A DNA stretch of 39,857 nucleotides, from assembly GCA_007695125.1 (NCBI GenBank), contig REEJ01000157.1:1-39857 (forward strand). Reading direction: 5' to 3'. The DNA comes from Trueperaceae bacterium. GTDB lineage: Bacteria; Deinococcota; Deinococci; Deinococcales; Trueperaceae. Position 1 is the first letter of the stretch; each line of letters begins with the position of its first letter. Under the pieces are notes generated by a model. The model did not search any database, was not told the DNA's origin, and worked only from the letters and a program-made list of their open reading frames with translations. Shown piece by piece: positions 1 through 8,600 of this stretch. The position numbers were made by a program, and so were the translations under genes.

Positions 1-230
1 TGTTCGAGCACCCCGACCGGCTCGACGTCACGCGCCAGGTCGGGCGCCACAGCGCGTTCGGGCTGGGGATCCACTTCTGCCTCGGCGCGCCCCTCGCGCG
101 GCTCGAGGCGACGATCGCCTTCCGGGCCCTGCTCGATCACGCGCCGCGCCTCGCGCTCGCCGACAGCGAACCGGTCTGGCGCCCCGGCATCGCCTTCCGC
201 GGGCTCGAGCGGCTGCCCGTCACGTACTGA
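1..230 (+). CDS. Cytochrome P450, C-terminal fragment
   Basis: The gene enters from the left edge and is read from base 3; 75 residues remain before TGA at 228-230. The fragment contains the haem-ligand loop FGLGIHFCLGAPLAR, the P450 signature FxxGxxxCxG with the axial thiolate cysteine, followed by the L helix and the C-terminal beta region. The form HxFCLGAPLAR is typical of soluble bacterial P450s, which hydroxylate small substrates using an external ferredoxin or flavodoxin. The substrate cannot be inferred because the substrate-recognition segments lie outside the window. The gene ends 150 bases before the convergent arginine operon, with a long inverted repeat between them. Confidence 0.93.
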   Translation, partial: FEHPDRLDVTRQVGRHSAFGLGIHFCLGAPLARLEATIAFRALLDHAPRLALADSEPVWRPGIAFRGLERLPVTY

Positions 231-312
231 GGAGCCCACGACGCCACGGCCGCGCACCGCACCGTAGGCGCCACCGAGCTCCCGCCCAGTCGCCGGCGGG
301 CGATCGTGGCGA

Positions 313-377
313 GGGTGGGTCGAGCGTGCTCGGGGGCGTGGACGAGTCCCTAGCCCCCGAGCACGCTCGACCCACCC
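313..377. terminator. 25-bp perfect inverted repeat, probable bidirectional terminator
   Basis: Bases 313-337 and 353-377 are exact reverse complements separated by a 15-base loop. The repeat sits between the convergent P450 (plus) and the last arginine-operon gene (minus). No T-tract follows on either side, so termination by the hairpin alone, or with Rho, is inferred from position and stem strength. Confidence 0.7.
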
Positions 378-380
378 CAC

Positions 381-965
381 TCAGCGGATCCCCGGCGGCA
401 CCTGCGCCTGCGGCGGTTCGGGCAGGTTCGCCGGCATCGGCACCCCCTCGAGCCGCTTGACGAGCCCGTTCTCGTTGCAGCCGACGAAGAAGGGGCAGCG
501 CAGGCACTCGGACCAGACGCGCGGGTGCAGTTCGCGGGTCTTGTCGATGAGGGTGAAGCCGCACTTCTCGAAGAAGCCGACGGAGTACGTCCAGGCGAAC
601 ATGACGGGGATGCCGATGCGGCGGGCCTCGGCCTCGCAGGCGGCGACGAGCGCTCGGCCGACGCCGCGGGCGGTGACGTCGGGTGCGACGGCGAGCCCAC
701 GCACCTCGGCGATGTCGCCCCACAGGATGTGCAGGGCGCCGTTGCCGGCGAACACGGGACCGTCGTCGGTCGCGACCTCGGCGACGAAGAAGTCGCGTAG
801 GTTCTCGAAGATGTTGGGCATGGGGCGCACCAGCATCTTGCCCTGCCCGGCCCAGTAGCCGATGTTCTCGAAGATCAGCGGCACGTCGGCGGCGGTGGCC
901 GGTCGGACGCTGACGCTGCCCGCGGGGGGCGCGGCGTCGCGGCTCGGGTCGGGGACGACGGTCAC
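381..965 (-). CDS. GNAT acetyltransferase, probable short-form N-acetylglutamate synthase (ArgA-like)
   Basis: A 194-residue GNAT-fold protein. The acetyl-CoA loop is at about residues 88-107 (VRGLAVAPDVTARGVGRAL, with the R/Q-x-x-G-x-G core). A cysteine cluster C-x2-C-x5-C lies near residues 154-163 (ECLRCPFFVGCNEN). This tail resembles that of stand-alone short N-acetylglutamate synthases, and of the ArgA half of ArgH-ArgA fusions, which make the first committed intermediate of arginine synthesis. It is the last gene of the arginine operon. Its GTG start overlaps the argH stop in a GTGA (962-965), so it is probably translationally coupled. Upstream in-frame sequence is only antisense-like Arg-rich coding, so the GTG at 965 is preferred. 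The alternative is a generic GNAT enzyme. Confidence 0.78.
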   Translation of the reverse strand: MTVVPDPSRDAAPPAGSVSVRPATAADVPLIFENIGYWAGQGKMLVRPMPNIFENLRDFFVAEVATDDGPVFAGNGALHILWGDIAEVRGLAVAPDVTARGVGRALVAACEAEARRIGIPVMFAWTYSVGFFEKCGFTLIDKTRELHPRVWSECLRCPFFVGCNENGLVKRLEGVPMPANLPEPPQAQVPPGIR

Positions 966-2434
966 GGCGCGTCTCCGGTGGCGAGCTCGACGGCGAGCTC
1001 GGCCCGCGCGCGGGCGATCTGTTCGACCACGCGGCGCCGGGCGGTGCCGCCGTAGCTGTCGCGGGCGTCGACGACGGCCTCGACGTCGAGCGCGGCGTAG
1101 ACGTCGTCGTCGAAGCGCTCCGAGACGCCGCGCAGCGTCTCCAGGTCGAGGTCTTGCAGGTCGACGCCGCGCCCCAGCGCGATCGCGACCAGGCGGCCGA
1201 CGGCGTCGTGCGCCTCGCGGAAGGGGAGGCCCTTGCGCGCGAGGTAGTCGGCGAGGTCGGTGGCGTTGCTGAAGGCGCGCCCGGCGGCGTGCCTCGTGCG
1301 TTCGGCGCGCACCTCCATGCGCGGCAGCATGTCGGTCGTCAGGCGCAGGCACACGGCGAGCGTGTCGGCGGCGTCGAAGGCGCCTTCCTTGTCCTCCTGC
1401 ATGTCCTTGTTGTAGGCCAGCGGCAGGCCCTTCATGACGGTCAGGAGCCCCATCAGGGCGCCGTAGACGCGGCCGGTCTTGCCGCGGATCAGTTCACTGA
1501 CGTCGGGGTTCTTCTTCTGCGGCATGATCGAGCTGCCGGTGGTGTGCGAGTCGGGCAGGACGACGAAGCCGAACTCCTGCGACGACCACACGATGAGTTC
1601 CTCGGACATGCGCGACAGGTGCATCATGGCGATCGACGCGCCGGCGAGGAACTCGAGGGCGAAGTCGCGGTCCGAGACGGCGTCGAGCGAGTTGGCGGCG
1701 GGGGCGTCGAAGCCGAGCAGGGTGGCGGTGCGGTGCCGATCGATGGGGAAGCCGGTGCCGGCGAGGGCGCCGGCGCCGAGCGGGCAGGCCGCGTCGAGGC
1801 GCGCGAGCGCGTCGCGGAGACGACCCTCGTCGCGGGCGAACATCTCCTGGTACGCGAGCAGGTGGTGCGAGAGGCGCACGGGTTGGGCGACCTGGAGGTG
1901 GGTGTAGCCGGGCAGGACCACGTCGATGTGGCGCTCGGCCAGGTCGACGAGCACGCCTCTCGCCTCGCGCAGCAGCGCCAGGATGCGGCGCGTGCGGGCC
2001 CGCAGCGCCAGGCGGAAGTCGGTGGCGACCTGGTCGTTGCGGGAGCGGGCGGTGTGGAGCTTGCCGCCGACGGGCCCCACTGCGTCGGTGAGCCGGCGCT
2101 CGAGGTTCATGTGGACGTCTTCGAGCGCGACGTCCCAGGCGACGTCGCCGGCTTCGACGGCGCGGGCGAGCTCGCGCAGCCCGGCCACGAGGGTGTCCGC
2201 CTCGGCCGGGGTGACGATGCCCTGCTCGCCCAGCATGGTGGCGTGGGCGATCGAGCCCTCGATGTCCTCGAGCGCCATGGCGGCGTCGACGTCGATCGAG
2301 GCGTTGAAGGCCTGCACCAGGGCGTCGGTGGCTTCGGCGAAGCGTCCGCCCCACATGCCCTGACCGCCGTGCTTGTCCGGCGCCTGCTTGTCCGGCGCCT
2401 GCGGCGAGGACGGCGTGGCCTTCGGCGCGCTCAC
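962..2434 (-). CDS. argH: Argininosuccinate lyase
   Basis: Cleaves argininosuccinate to arginine and fumarate, the last step of arginine synthesis, in the cytosol. It belongs to the fumarase/aspartase superfamily; the signature GSSIMPQKKNPD is at about residues 300-311, carrying the mobile loop with the catalytic serine. The family start motif WGGRF occurs at residues 28-32. I chose the GTG at 2434 (490 residues) because it overlaps the upstream stop in a GTGA and has GGAG 7 nt upstream. The ATG at 2356 would give 464 residues, closer to the usual family length, and remains possible. The extra 26-residue N-terminus contains a perfect 15-bp tandem duplication (2371-2400) encoding APDKQ-type repeats. 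The start is less certain than the function. Confidence 0.95.
   Translation of the reverse strand: MSAPKATPSSPQAPDKQAPDKHGGQGMWGGRFAEATDALVQAFNASIDVDAAMALEDIEGSIAHATMLGEQGIVTPAEADTLVAGLRELARAVEAGDVAWDVALEDVHMNLERRLTDAVGPVGGKLHTARSRNDQVATDFRLALRARTRRILALLREARGVLVDLAERHIDVVLPGYTHLQVAQPVRLSHHLLAYQEMFARDEGRLRDALARLDAACPLGAGALAGTGFPIDRHRTATLLGFDAPAANSLDAVSDRDFALEFLAGASIAMMHLSRMSEELIVWSSQEFGFVVLPDSHTTGSSIMPQKKNPDVSELIRGKTGRVYGALMGLLTVMKGLPLAYNKDMQEDKEGAFDAADTLAVCLRLTTDMLPRMEVRAERTRHAAGRAFSNATDLADYLARKGLPFREAHDAVGRLVAIALGRGVDLQDLDLETLRGVSERFDDDVYAALDVEAVVDARDSYGGTARRRVVEQIARARAELAVELATGDAP
2371..2400. repeat. Two tandem copies of a 15-bp unit within the argH N-terminus
   Basis: The unit gcttgtccggcgcct occurs twice in direct succession (2371-2385 and 2386-2400). 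Being a multiple of three it keeps the reading frame, and it encodes the repeated APDK segment upstream of the conserved WGGRF. Confidence 0.9.
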
Positions 2435-2964
2435 GTCGGCGCTCCGAGCCGGCCGCCGCCGCTGCCGGGCACCTTCGTCTGCCAGGTGCCGCCGACGCGT
2501 TTGTGCAGCGTGATGCTCGTGTCGTCGCGGGCGGCCTCGGTGTAGCCCATGCGGGCGTAGTAGGCGAGTTGCTCGCGGGTGGTGTCGAGCGGGAGCGGCA
2601 GCGTCAGGGTGGGGACGTTGGCGCGGATGGCGGCGGCCTCGACGCGGGTCATGAGCCAGCGGCCGTAGCCCTGGCCCCGGTGCGCGGGCAGGGTCGCGAC
2701 GCGCTCGACCTCCCAGCCGTCCTTGTGATCGCGCCAGCACAGGGCGGCGAGGAGGTCGCCGGTGCGGTCCTCGAGGAGCAACGCCCCGCCGTGCTCGAGC
2801 CCGGCGCGCACGGTGTGACCGTCGGCGGCCGTGTCCGGGTACGCCAGCGCTCGCAGCGCGGCCAGGCGCTGGGCGTCACGGAGCCCTGCCCAACGCAAGC
2901 GGGACGCCTCGTAGGCCTGCCCCGGGCGGCCGAGCACCGGGGCGGGGAAGGGGGTGTCGGTCAT
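2431..2964 (-). CDS. GNAT family N-acetyltransferase
   Basis: A 177-residue single-domain GNAT protein. Motif A is clear at about residues 88-104 (RVATLPAHRGQGYGRWLM), giving the R/Q-x-x-G-x-G acetyl-CoA pyrophosphate loop. The later YYARMGY segment is the usual substrate-side motif B. The acceptor substrate is unknown. The gene lies between argG (7 nt gap) and argH (GTGA overlap). A GNAT gene at this place recurs in arginine clusters of Deinococcota, which suggests a role connected with arginine metabolism, but that link is inferred from context only. The C-terminus ends in a Gly-rich tail that overlaps the argH start. Confidence 0.88.
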   Translation of the reverse strand: MTDTPFPAPVLGRPGQAYEASRLRWAGLRDAQRLAALRALAYPDTAADGHTVRAGLEHGGALLLEDRTGDLLAALCWRDHKDGWEVERVATLPAHRGQGYGRWLMTRVEAAAIRANVPTLTLPLPLDTTREQLAYYARMGYTEAARDDTSITLHKRVGGTWQTKVPGSGGGRLGAPT

Positions 2965-2971
2965 GCGCGGC

Positions 2972-4198
<1,227 letters not shown>

Positions 4199-4254
4199 GG
4201 CGTCCTCCGAGACGTCAACGAACAGACCCCGGCGCTGCGGGCACGGCGGGTGGA

Positions 4255-4272
4255 ACGCTCCGGGGGGAGCGT
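4255..4272 (-). promoter_or_regulatory. Hairpin in the argG leader
   Basis: Bases 4255-4261 (acgctcc) and 4266-4272 (ggagcgt) form a perfect 7-bp inverted repeat with a 4-base loop, about 57 nt upstream of the argG start. No T-run follows, so it is not a clear attenuator; a role in leader RNA folding is possible. Confidence 0.4.
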
Positions 4273-4340
4273 CTTACCGGCGTCGTGCGCGTCGTTGGGG
4301 TCTGGTCGCTGGGATGGGCATCGGTTGGTGGCGGAGGCGC

Positions 4341-4354
4341 TGCAACGATATGCA
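4341..4354. promoter_or_regulatory. Possible ArgR-type operator in the argG leader
   Basis: The sequence tgcaacgatatgca has TGCA at each end of a 14-bp span with an AT-rich centre, unusual in this GC-rich DNA. It lies about 14-27 bases downstream of the predicted argG transcription start. Size and placement fit an ARG-box-like site, but the match to known consensus sequences is loose, so this is a suggestion. Confidence 0.35.
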
Positions 4355-4374
4355 GTGCGCCCGAATACCGAACC

Positions 4375-4403
4375 AACGTAGCACCGCCTGGGGTGGCGGT
4401 CAA
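4375..4403 (-). promoter_or_regulatory. Promoter of the argG operon
   Basis: On the minus strand, TTGACC (4403-4398) and TACGTT (4380-4375) are separated by exactly 17 bases. Transcription should start near 4368. The spacer contains a 6-bp inverted repeat (4383-4388 with 4395-4400) that overlaps the -35 box and could be a protein-binding site or a weak terminator for the upstream transporter gene. Confidence 0.65.
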
Positions 4404-4429
4404 GATGCGCAGCGCCCGAGTGCGCCGCG

Positions 4430-5353
4430 TCACCCACGCTCGCTGCCGGGCGTCGGCGGGGGCGGCTCGCTGGCGGCCGGGCCGGGACCGCGGCGCGGCC
4501 TGCGCCGGACCGAGGCGAGCGCAGCGGCGACGAGGATCAGCCCCGCGCCCCCCACGCCGAGCGCCCCGAGCCGTTCGCCGAACACGGCCGCCGCGAGCGC
4601 GGTAGCTACGACCGGTTCGATCGTCGCGACCAGCACCGCACGCGACGCCTCGACCGCGCGCAGGCCCGTGTAGTAGACGAGGTACGCCAGGTACGTCGAC
4701 ACCAGCGACAGGGCGACGAGCAGCGACCACGCCAGTGGGCTCTTGGGCACGAACGTGACGAACGGCAGGAGCCCGAGCGCCCCGATCGGGAGCACGATGG
4801 CGAAGATCGTGACCGGCGCGTAGCGCGCCAGCACCCACTTCCCGAACAGGTAGTACGCCGCGTACGAGGCACCCGCCGTGAGGCCCCAGCCGAGCGAGGC
4901 GGGGGAGACGCGAACGCCGTTCGCGGAGCCGCCGGCGAACGCCACGAGCACCACGCCGAGCATGGCCAGGGCCACCAGGGCCAGCTTCGTCCGCGTGAGG
5001 CGTTCGCCCAGCAGCGGCCAGGCGAGCAGCGTCACGAACGCTGGCGCGGTGTAGAGCAAGACGAAGGCGAGGGAGATGCCGCCCGTCTCGATCGCGAGCA
5101 CGAGTGCGGCATAGAAGAGCGTGACCCCGACCAACGCGAAGGCCGCCATGCTCGCCAGGTCGCGAGCGGCGCGGACTCGCAAGCGATGCGTGAGCGCCGC
5201 GTGCAGCGCGAAGGCGCCGCCCGCCAGCGTGGCGCGCCAGAACGCGATCTCGAGCGGCGCGACCCCCTCGTCCAGGACGGCGCGCGAGAACAGCCCGATC
5301 AGTGCCCACAGCACCGCCGCGACGGCGACCAACGCGTAGCCGCGCGCCTGCAC
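4430..5353 (-). CDS. EamA/DMT-superfamily transporter
   Basis: A 307-residue integral membrane protein with about ten hydrophobic helices in two homologous EamA halves (roughly residues 5-135 and 150-285). Family features include the first helix LWALIGLFSR, the loop AFWRATLAGG, and the end of each half shaped like TIEPVVATALAAAVFGE. DMT carriers of this type export or import small metabolites such as amino acids; the substrate cannot be told. The C-terminal tail is Pro/Gly/Arg-rich and cytosolic. The start is GTG at 5353, 6 nt after the stop of the upstream 813-residue gene, so it is probably co-transcribed with it. No Shine-Dalgarno sequence is visible. Confidence 0.88.
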   Translation of the reverse strand: MQARGYALVAVAAVLWALIGLFSRAVLDEGVAPLEIAFWRATLAGGAFALHAALTHRLRVRAARDLASMAAFALVGVTLFYAALVLAIETGGISLAFVLLYTAPAFVTLLAWPLLGERLTRTKLALVALAMLGVVLVAFAGGSANGVRVSPASLGWGLTAGASYAAYYLFGKWVLARYAPVTIFAIVLPIGALGLLPFVTFVPKSPLAWSLLVALSLVSTYLAYLVYYTGLRAVEASRAVLVATIEPVVATALAAAVFGERLGALGVGGAGLILVAAALASVRRRPRRGPGPAASEPPPPTPGSERG

Positions 5354-5359
5354 GGGCGC

Positions 5360-7801
5360 TCAGGCCGGGTTGCGCAGGGGCTTCATGCGGTACTCGGCCG
5401 CCAGGTCTGGATCTTCGTGCCGGAGATCACGCATGCGCCTGAGGTACGACGCGAACTCGATGCCCCACGCCACGAGGTTGACGGCGTACAGCGCGACCAA
5501 GATCCACGTTCCCGTGACCAGGGGGATGCCGAGCGGGCTGGCGGCCCAGCCGAACTGCACCAGGGCGTCGATCCCGAACACCGCCCAGGGCACCAGCAGC
5601 AGGATGCCCCACAGCTCGTCCGCCGCGCCGGCACCGGGTACGAGCAGCGCAAGCAGGTGGTAGAGCGGCGTGCGCGGCGCGTTCCGCGCGAGCCGCGGGC
5701 GCGGCACGAACAGCGCCAACACGTGCACCGCGAAGACCGCGAGGAACGCAGCGAGCAGTGCCGGTGCCACCCAGCCGCCGATTCGGGCGGGCGCGCTCGC
5801 CGCGCCCAGGTAGCCGAACGGATCGCGGTAGGAGTCGCCCAGCGCGCGCTGCCACGTCCCGGCCACCGCGGCGCGCAGCGTGGTGGGCGAGGGGGCAGGC
5901 ATCGGCTCGCCCGCCTGCAGCGCCGCCAGTGCCAGGTCGGCCTCGGGAACGCCGTCGAGCACGGCGCGCTCGAGCAGCCGCGCCGCGTCGGCGTCGTCGC
6001 CGGCGCGCTCAGCGCGATACGCCGCCACGACGCGCGCTTGGCCGACGTTGGCGGTGTCGAGCGGTTGCAGCAGCGGGGCGACGTACGCGGCGTCGACGTG
6101 GCCCGTCGCGGCGGCCTGCACGGCGTCGTCGCCGCGCTCGGTCCACACGGCCAGGGCCGCGGCGGCGTGTGCGGCAGCCAGCAGCAGCACGAGGGCGAGC
6201 TTCTCGGTGGTGCCGTAGTGGCGCATCACCCGCAGTCGCCAGGCGCCGCCGGCGCGTCGGCCGCTCTCGCGGGCACGGCGGATCAGCAGCGACTGCACCC
6301 GCCAGTACTTGGCCAGCAGCGTCAGGTGCAACATGACCGCGGCGACGACGAGCGCCGACGCGGCGTACCAACCGCCGCCCCCGAGGTTGACGGCGGCTTT
6401 GCTGAGCACCTGCCGAGCGCTGGTGGCACCGAGCGCGGCCGCGCGCTCGCGCGCGACAGCCGCACCCTCGGCGTCGCCGCTCTGGCGGAGGAGGTCGGCG
6501 TACTCGCGCAGGGCGCTGGCGGCACCAGGCATGCCGGTGCCGGCCGTGCGCGGCAACCAGGCGGCCCAGAGGTCCGCGGCGACGCGGTCGCCGGCCTGCA
6601 ACGCACGCAAGAGCGGCCTGAGCGCGAAGCCGTAACGATCGTGCACGTCGGCGTCGGTGAGGAGCGCAGGGTCGTAACCGCGCGACTCGAAGTCCGCCAG
6701 GGCCCCTTCGAGCGCCTCGTCGGCGATGTCGGGGAACCCCAGGGCGAGCGCAGCGCGTGCGACGAAGGCGCGCTCGAAGAACGGTCCGCCTGCCACGAGC
6801 GCCGCCTCGAGTGCCGCGGCGCGCTCGGCCTCGTCCTCGCTCGCGCTGGCGATCTGCACGTGCAGGTGCGGGTTGGTGGGATCGCGGCGGGCCGCGGCGC
6901 TGGGGTCGGAGACCTCGGCTTCGGCCCGCCACCAGCCGAGCAGCGGGCTGCGGGGGTCGAACACCGGCAGTGGGCTGGCGTGCCCGTTCTCGACGCGGTG
7001 TTCGATCAGGACGGTGTCTCCGGCGACCTCGATCGCGGCCACGGCGCGCACGCCGGTCCCGAGCGGTTCGAGCGTCTCGATGGGGCCGGACACGGCGGTG
7101 CGGCTGCGCACGTAGCCGTCCTCGAGGTCGAGTTCGAGCACGGTGTGACCGTGCGCGACCCACGCGCGACCGAGGTGGACGATGGCCGCACGCGTGTCGC
7201 CGCTGTCGCTCGGACGCGAGAAGCGCCAGCGCACGGTGCCGTCGGCCTCGGTGAGGACCGCCGTGCCGTCCTCGAGCGTGAGCGTGGCCTCGCCCGCGGG
7301 CGCCTGTGCCGGCGCCTCGGGCTCGGGTGTAGGCGTGGGTGTGGGTTCGGGTGTGGGCTCGGGTTCGACGGGTGGTTCGGGCTCCGGCGCCGGCTCGGCG
7401 GGGGCGTCGGGCGCAGGCGCTGCGGGGTCTGGGGCCGGCGCCGCCACGCCGCGCGCGCGCAGCGTCGCCTCGACGTCGGGTCCTTGCAGGCGCAACTCCG
7501 TCATGCCCGGCTCGCGCAAGGTGACGTCGAACGCGAGGACGCCGTCGCTCCCGGCGTCGGCTCCTTGGCGCTCGACCTCGCCCGATGGCGCCACCGCCTC
7601 GAGCACGTAGCGAGCGCCGGGCGTGAGGCGGTCGGCCTCCACCCGGACGCTCTCGCCGACCGGCGCCGAGGTGGGCGCCACGCCGATGCGAGGGGCGCTC
7701 GAGGGCTGCGCGAGCGCCGCTCCGACCGACGCGAGGGCGAGCCAGAGCACCAGCACGAGGGCGGTCGAGGACCGGGTCACCGAGCGGGCATGCGACGTCA
7801 T
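5360..7801 (-). CDS. Unrecognised 813-residue exported/membrane protein with Ig-like, Pro-rich and multi-helix regions
   Basis: I do not recognise this family. In order it shows a signal peptide (residues 1-32, ending ALAQ); a beta-rich Ig-like segment (about 35-118); a Pro/Glu/Thr/Ala linker (about 120-170); a second beta-rich segment (172-270) that could be propeller-like; an Ala-rich helical region with TPR-like spacing (318-470); a membrane helix (475-497); one at 533-553; more helical repeats (585-635); and four hydrophobic segments (676-700, 711-724, 731-750, 760-785). The ATG at 7801 is supported by a TAAGGT box 7 nt upstream. The layout, large extracytoplasmic modules on a membrane core, suggests an envelope protein. 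It is divergent from the Rad52/DdrA-like gene and probably co-transcribed with the EamA transporter. Confidence 0.75.
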   Translation of the reverse strand: MTSHARSVTRSSTALVLVLWLALASVGAALAQPSSAPRIGVAPTSAPVGESVRVEADRLTPGARYVLEAVAPSGEVERQGADAGSDGVLAFDVTLREPGMTELRLQGPDVEATLRARGVAAPAPDPAAPAPDAPAEPAPEPEPPVEPEPTPEPTPTPTPEPEAPAQAPAGEATLTLEDGTAVLTEADGTVRWRFSRPSDSGDTRAAIVHLGRAWVAHGHTVLELDLEDGYVRSRTAVSGPIETLEPLGTGVRAVAAIEVAGDTVLIEHRVENGHASPLPVFDPRSPLLGWWRAEAEVSDPSAAARRDPTNPHLHVQIASASEDEAERAAALEAALVAGGPFFERAFVARAALALGFPDIADEALEGALADFESRGYDPALLTDADVHDRYGFALRPLLRALQAGDRVAADLWAAWLPRTAGTGMPGAASALREYADLLRQSGDAEGAAVARERAAALGATSARQVLSKAAVNLGGGGWYAASALVVAAVMLHLTLLAKYWRVQSLLIRRARESGRRAGGAWRLRVMRHYGTTEKLALVLLLAAAHAAAALAVWTERGDDAVQAAATGHVDAAYVAPLLQPLDTANVGQARVVAAYRAERAGDDADAARLLERAVLDGVPEADLALAALQAGEPMPAPSPTTLRAAVAGTWQRALGDSYRDPFGYLGAASAPARIGGWVAPALLAAFLAVFAVHVLALFVPRPRLARNAPRTPLYHLLALLVPGAGAADELWGILLLVPWAVFGIDALVQFGWAASPLGIPLVTGTWILVALYAVNLVAWGIEFASYLRRMRDLRHEDPDLAAEYRMKPLRNPA

Positions 7802-7808
7802 GGGCACC

Positions 7809-7814
7809 ACCTTA
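7809..7814 (-). promoter_or_regulatory. Leaderless -10 box (TAAGGT) of the 813-residue protein
   Basis: TAAGGT on the minus strand lies 7 nt before ATG 7801, so transcription should begin at or next to the start codon. No -35 box is recognisable. Confidence 0.55.
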
Positions 7815-7841
7815 CCGCCATGGCGGGGCCTCGCGCCGTGG

Positions 7842-7847
7842 TATCTT
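7842..7847 (+). promoter_or_regulatory. Leaderless -10 box (TATCTT) of the Rad52/DdrA-like gene
   Basis: TATCTT lies 6 nt before GTG 7854. It is back to back with the minus-strand box at 7809-7814, so one 52-base gap serves both divergent genes. Confidence 0.6.
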
Positions 7848-7853
7848 GCGCCC

Positions 7854-8600
7854 GTGTCCGATGCGCTCTGGACGCGCCTCACCGCGCCTTTCCCCGCTCT
7901 TGCCGTCACCTGGGACGTCGTCTCCGTCGATGCCGCGGTCGACGAGGCCGTCGTCGCGCCTCGTCTTCGACGCGAGGCGATCGTGGAGCGGCTCGACCAG
8001 CACTGTGGCGTCGCAGGGTGGAGCGTGACGTTCACGCCCTTCGCGAACGGCGCGGTCGGGTGCACCGTCGAGATCGCGGGCGTCCGCAAGAGCGCCGTTG
8101 CCGACGCCCTGATGGCCGGACCCGCCGCCACGGCCGACGCCGCCCTCGCGGTGAGCGCCGCGTCGTTCGGCCTGGTCGTGCCCCCCGCGGCGGTACCGCA
8201 ACGCGTCGCCTTCGACGCCGAGGCCGGCATCGCCCTGCACGATCCCGAGCTGGTCGGCGACCACGTCGCCGAGGCCGGAGCTGGTGCCACAGCTGGCGCC
8301 GCGACCGACGCCGGCCCCGCCGACGCTCCGATGGATCCGGCGAGCGCCGGGGCGAGCGACGACGACTCCGCTCTCGACGTCCACGCCGCCGACGTCGAGG
8401 CGCGTGGCCTGTCGCGCGAAGGACTGGTGATGATCGATCGGCTGGTCGAGCGCTTGAAGGAGTCCGGGCACGGGCTCCAGGCGGCGCGCCTGCTGGTCCG
8501 CTACGGCGGCTACGGCAAGGACGCCGAAGCGGCTCGGGCGCTCTATGGCGCGCTGCGCGCGCTCCTCAAGCGCGGCGACGACGTCGAGGTGGAGGCGTGA
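7854..8600 (+). CDS. Putative Rad52/DdrA-like single-strand DNA annealing protein
   Basis: A 248-residue protein. Residues 5-110 resemble the Rad52/Rad22/DdrA N-terminal core: LxxPFPxxxVxW at 9-20 (LTAPFPALAVTW), then REAIVERLDQHCGVAGWSVTF (40-60), a cysteine-containing beta strand (about 66-76), and a helix DAALAVSAASFGLV (95-108) in the place of the Rad52 pattern SDALKRAAxxFGIG. An Ala/Asp-rich linker (about 137-180) joins a C-terminal helical domain (185-240). DdrA in Deinococcus binds and protects 3' single-stranded ends after radiation damage. The assignment rests on motif pattern by eye, so the superfamily is likely but not proven. The start is GTG 7854, chosen from the TATCTT box; ATG 7800 is an in-frame alternative. 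It is coupled by GTGA to the downstream phosphoesterase. Confidence 0.6.
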   Translation: MSDALWTRLTAPFPALAVTWDVVSVDAAVDEAVVAPRLRREAIVERLDQHCGVAGWSVTFTPFANGAVGCTVEIAGVRKSAVADALMAGPAATADAALAVSAASFGLVVPPAAVPQRVAFDAEAGIALHDPELVGDHVAEAGAGATAGAATDAGPADAPMDPASAGASDDDSALDVHAADVEARGLSREGLVMIDRLVERLKESGHGLQAARLLVRYGGYGKDAEAARALYGALRALLKRGDDVEVEA

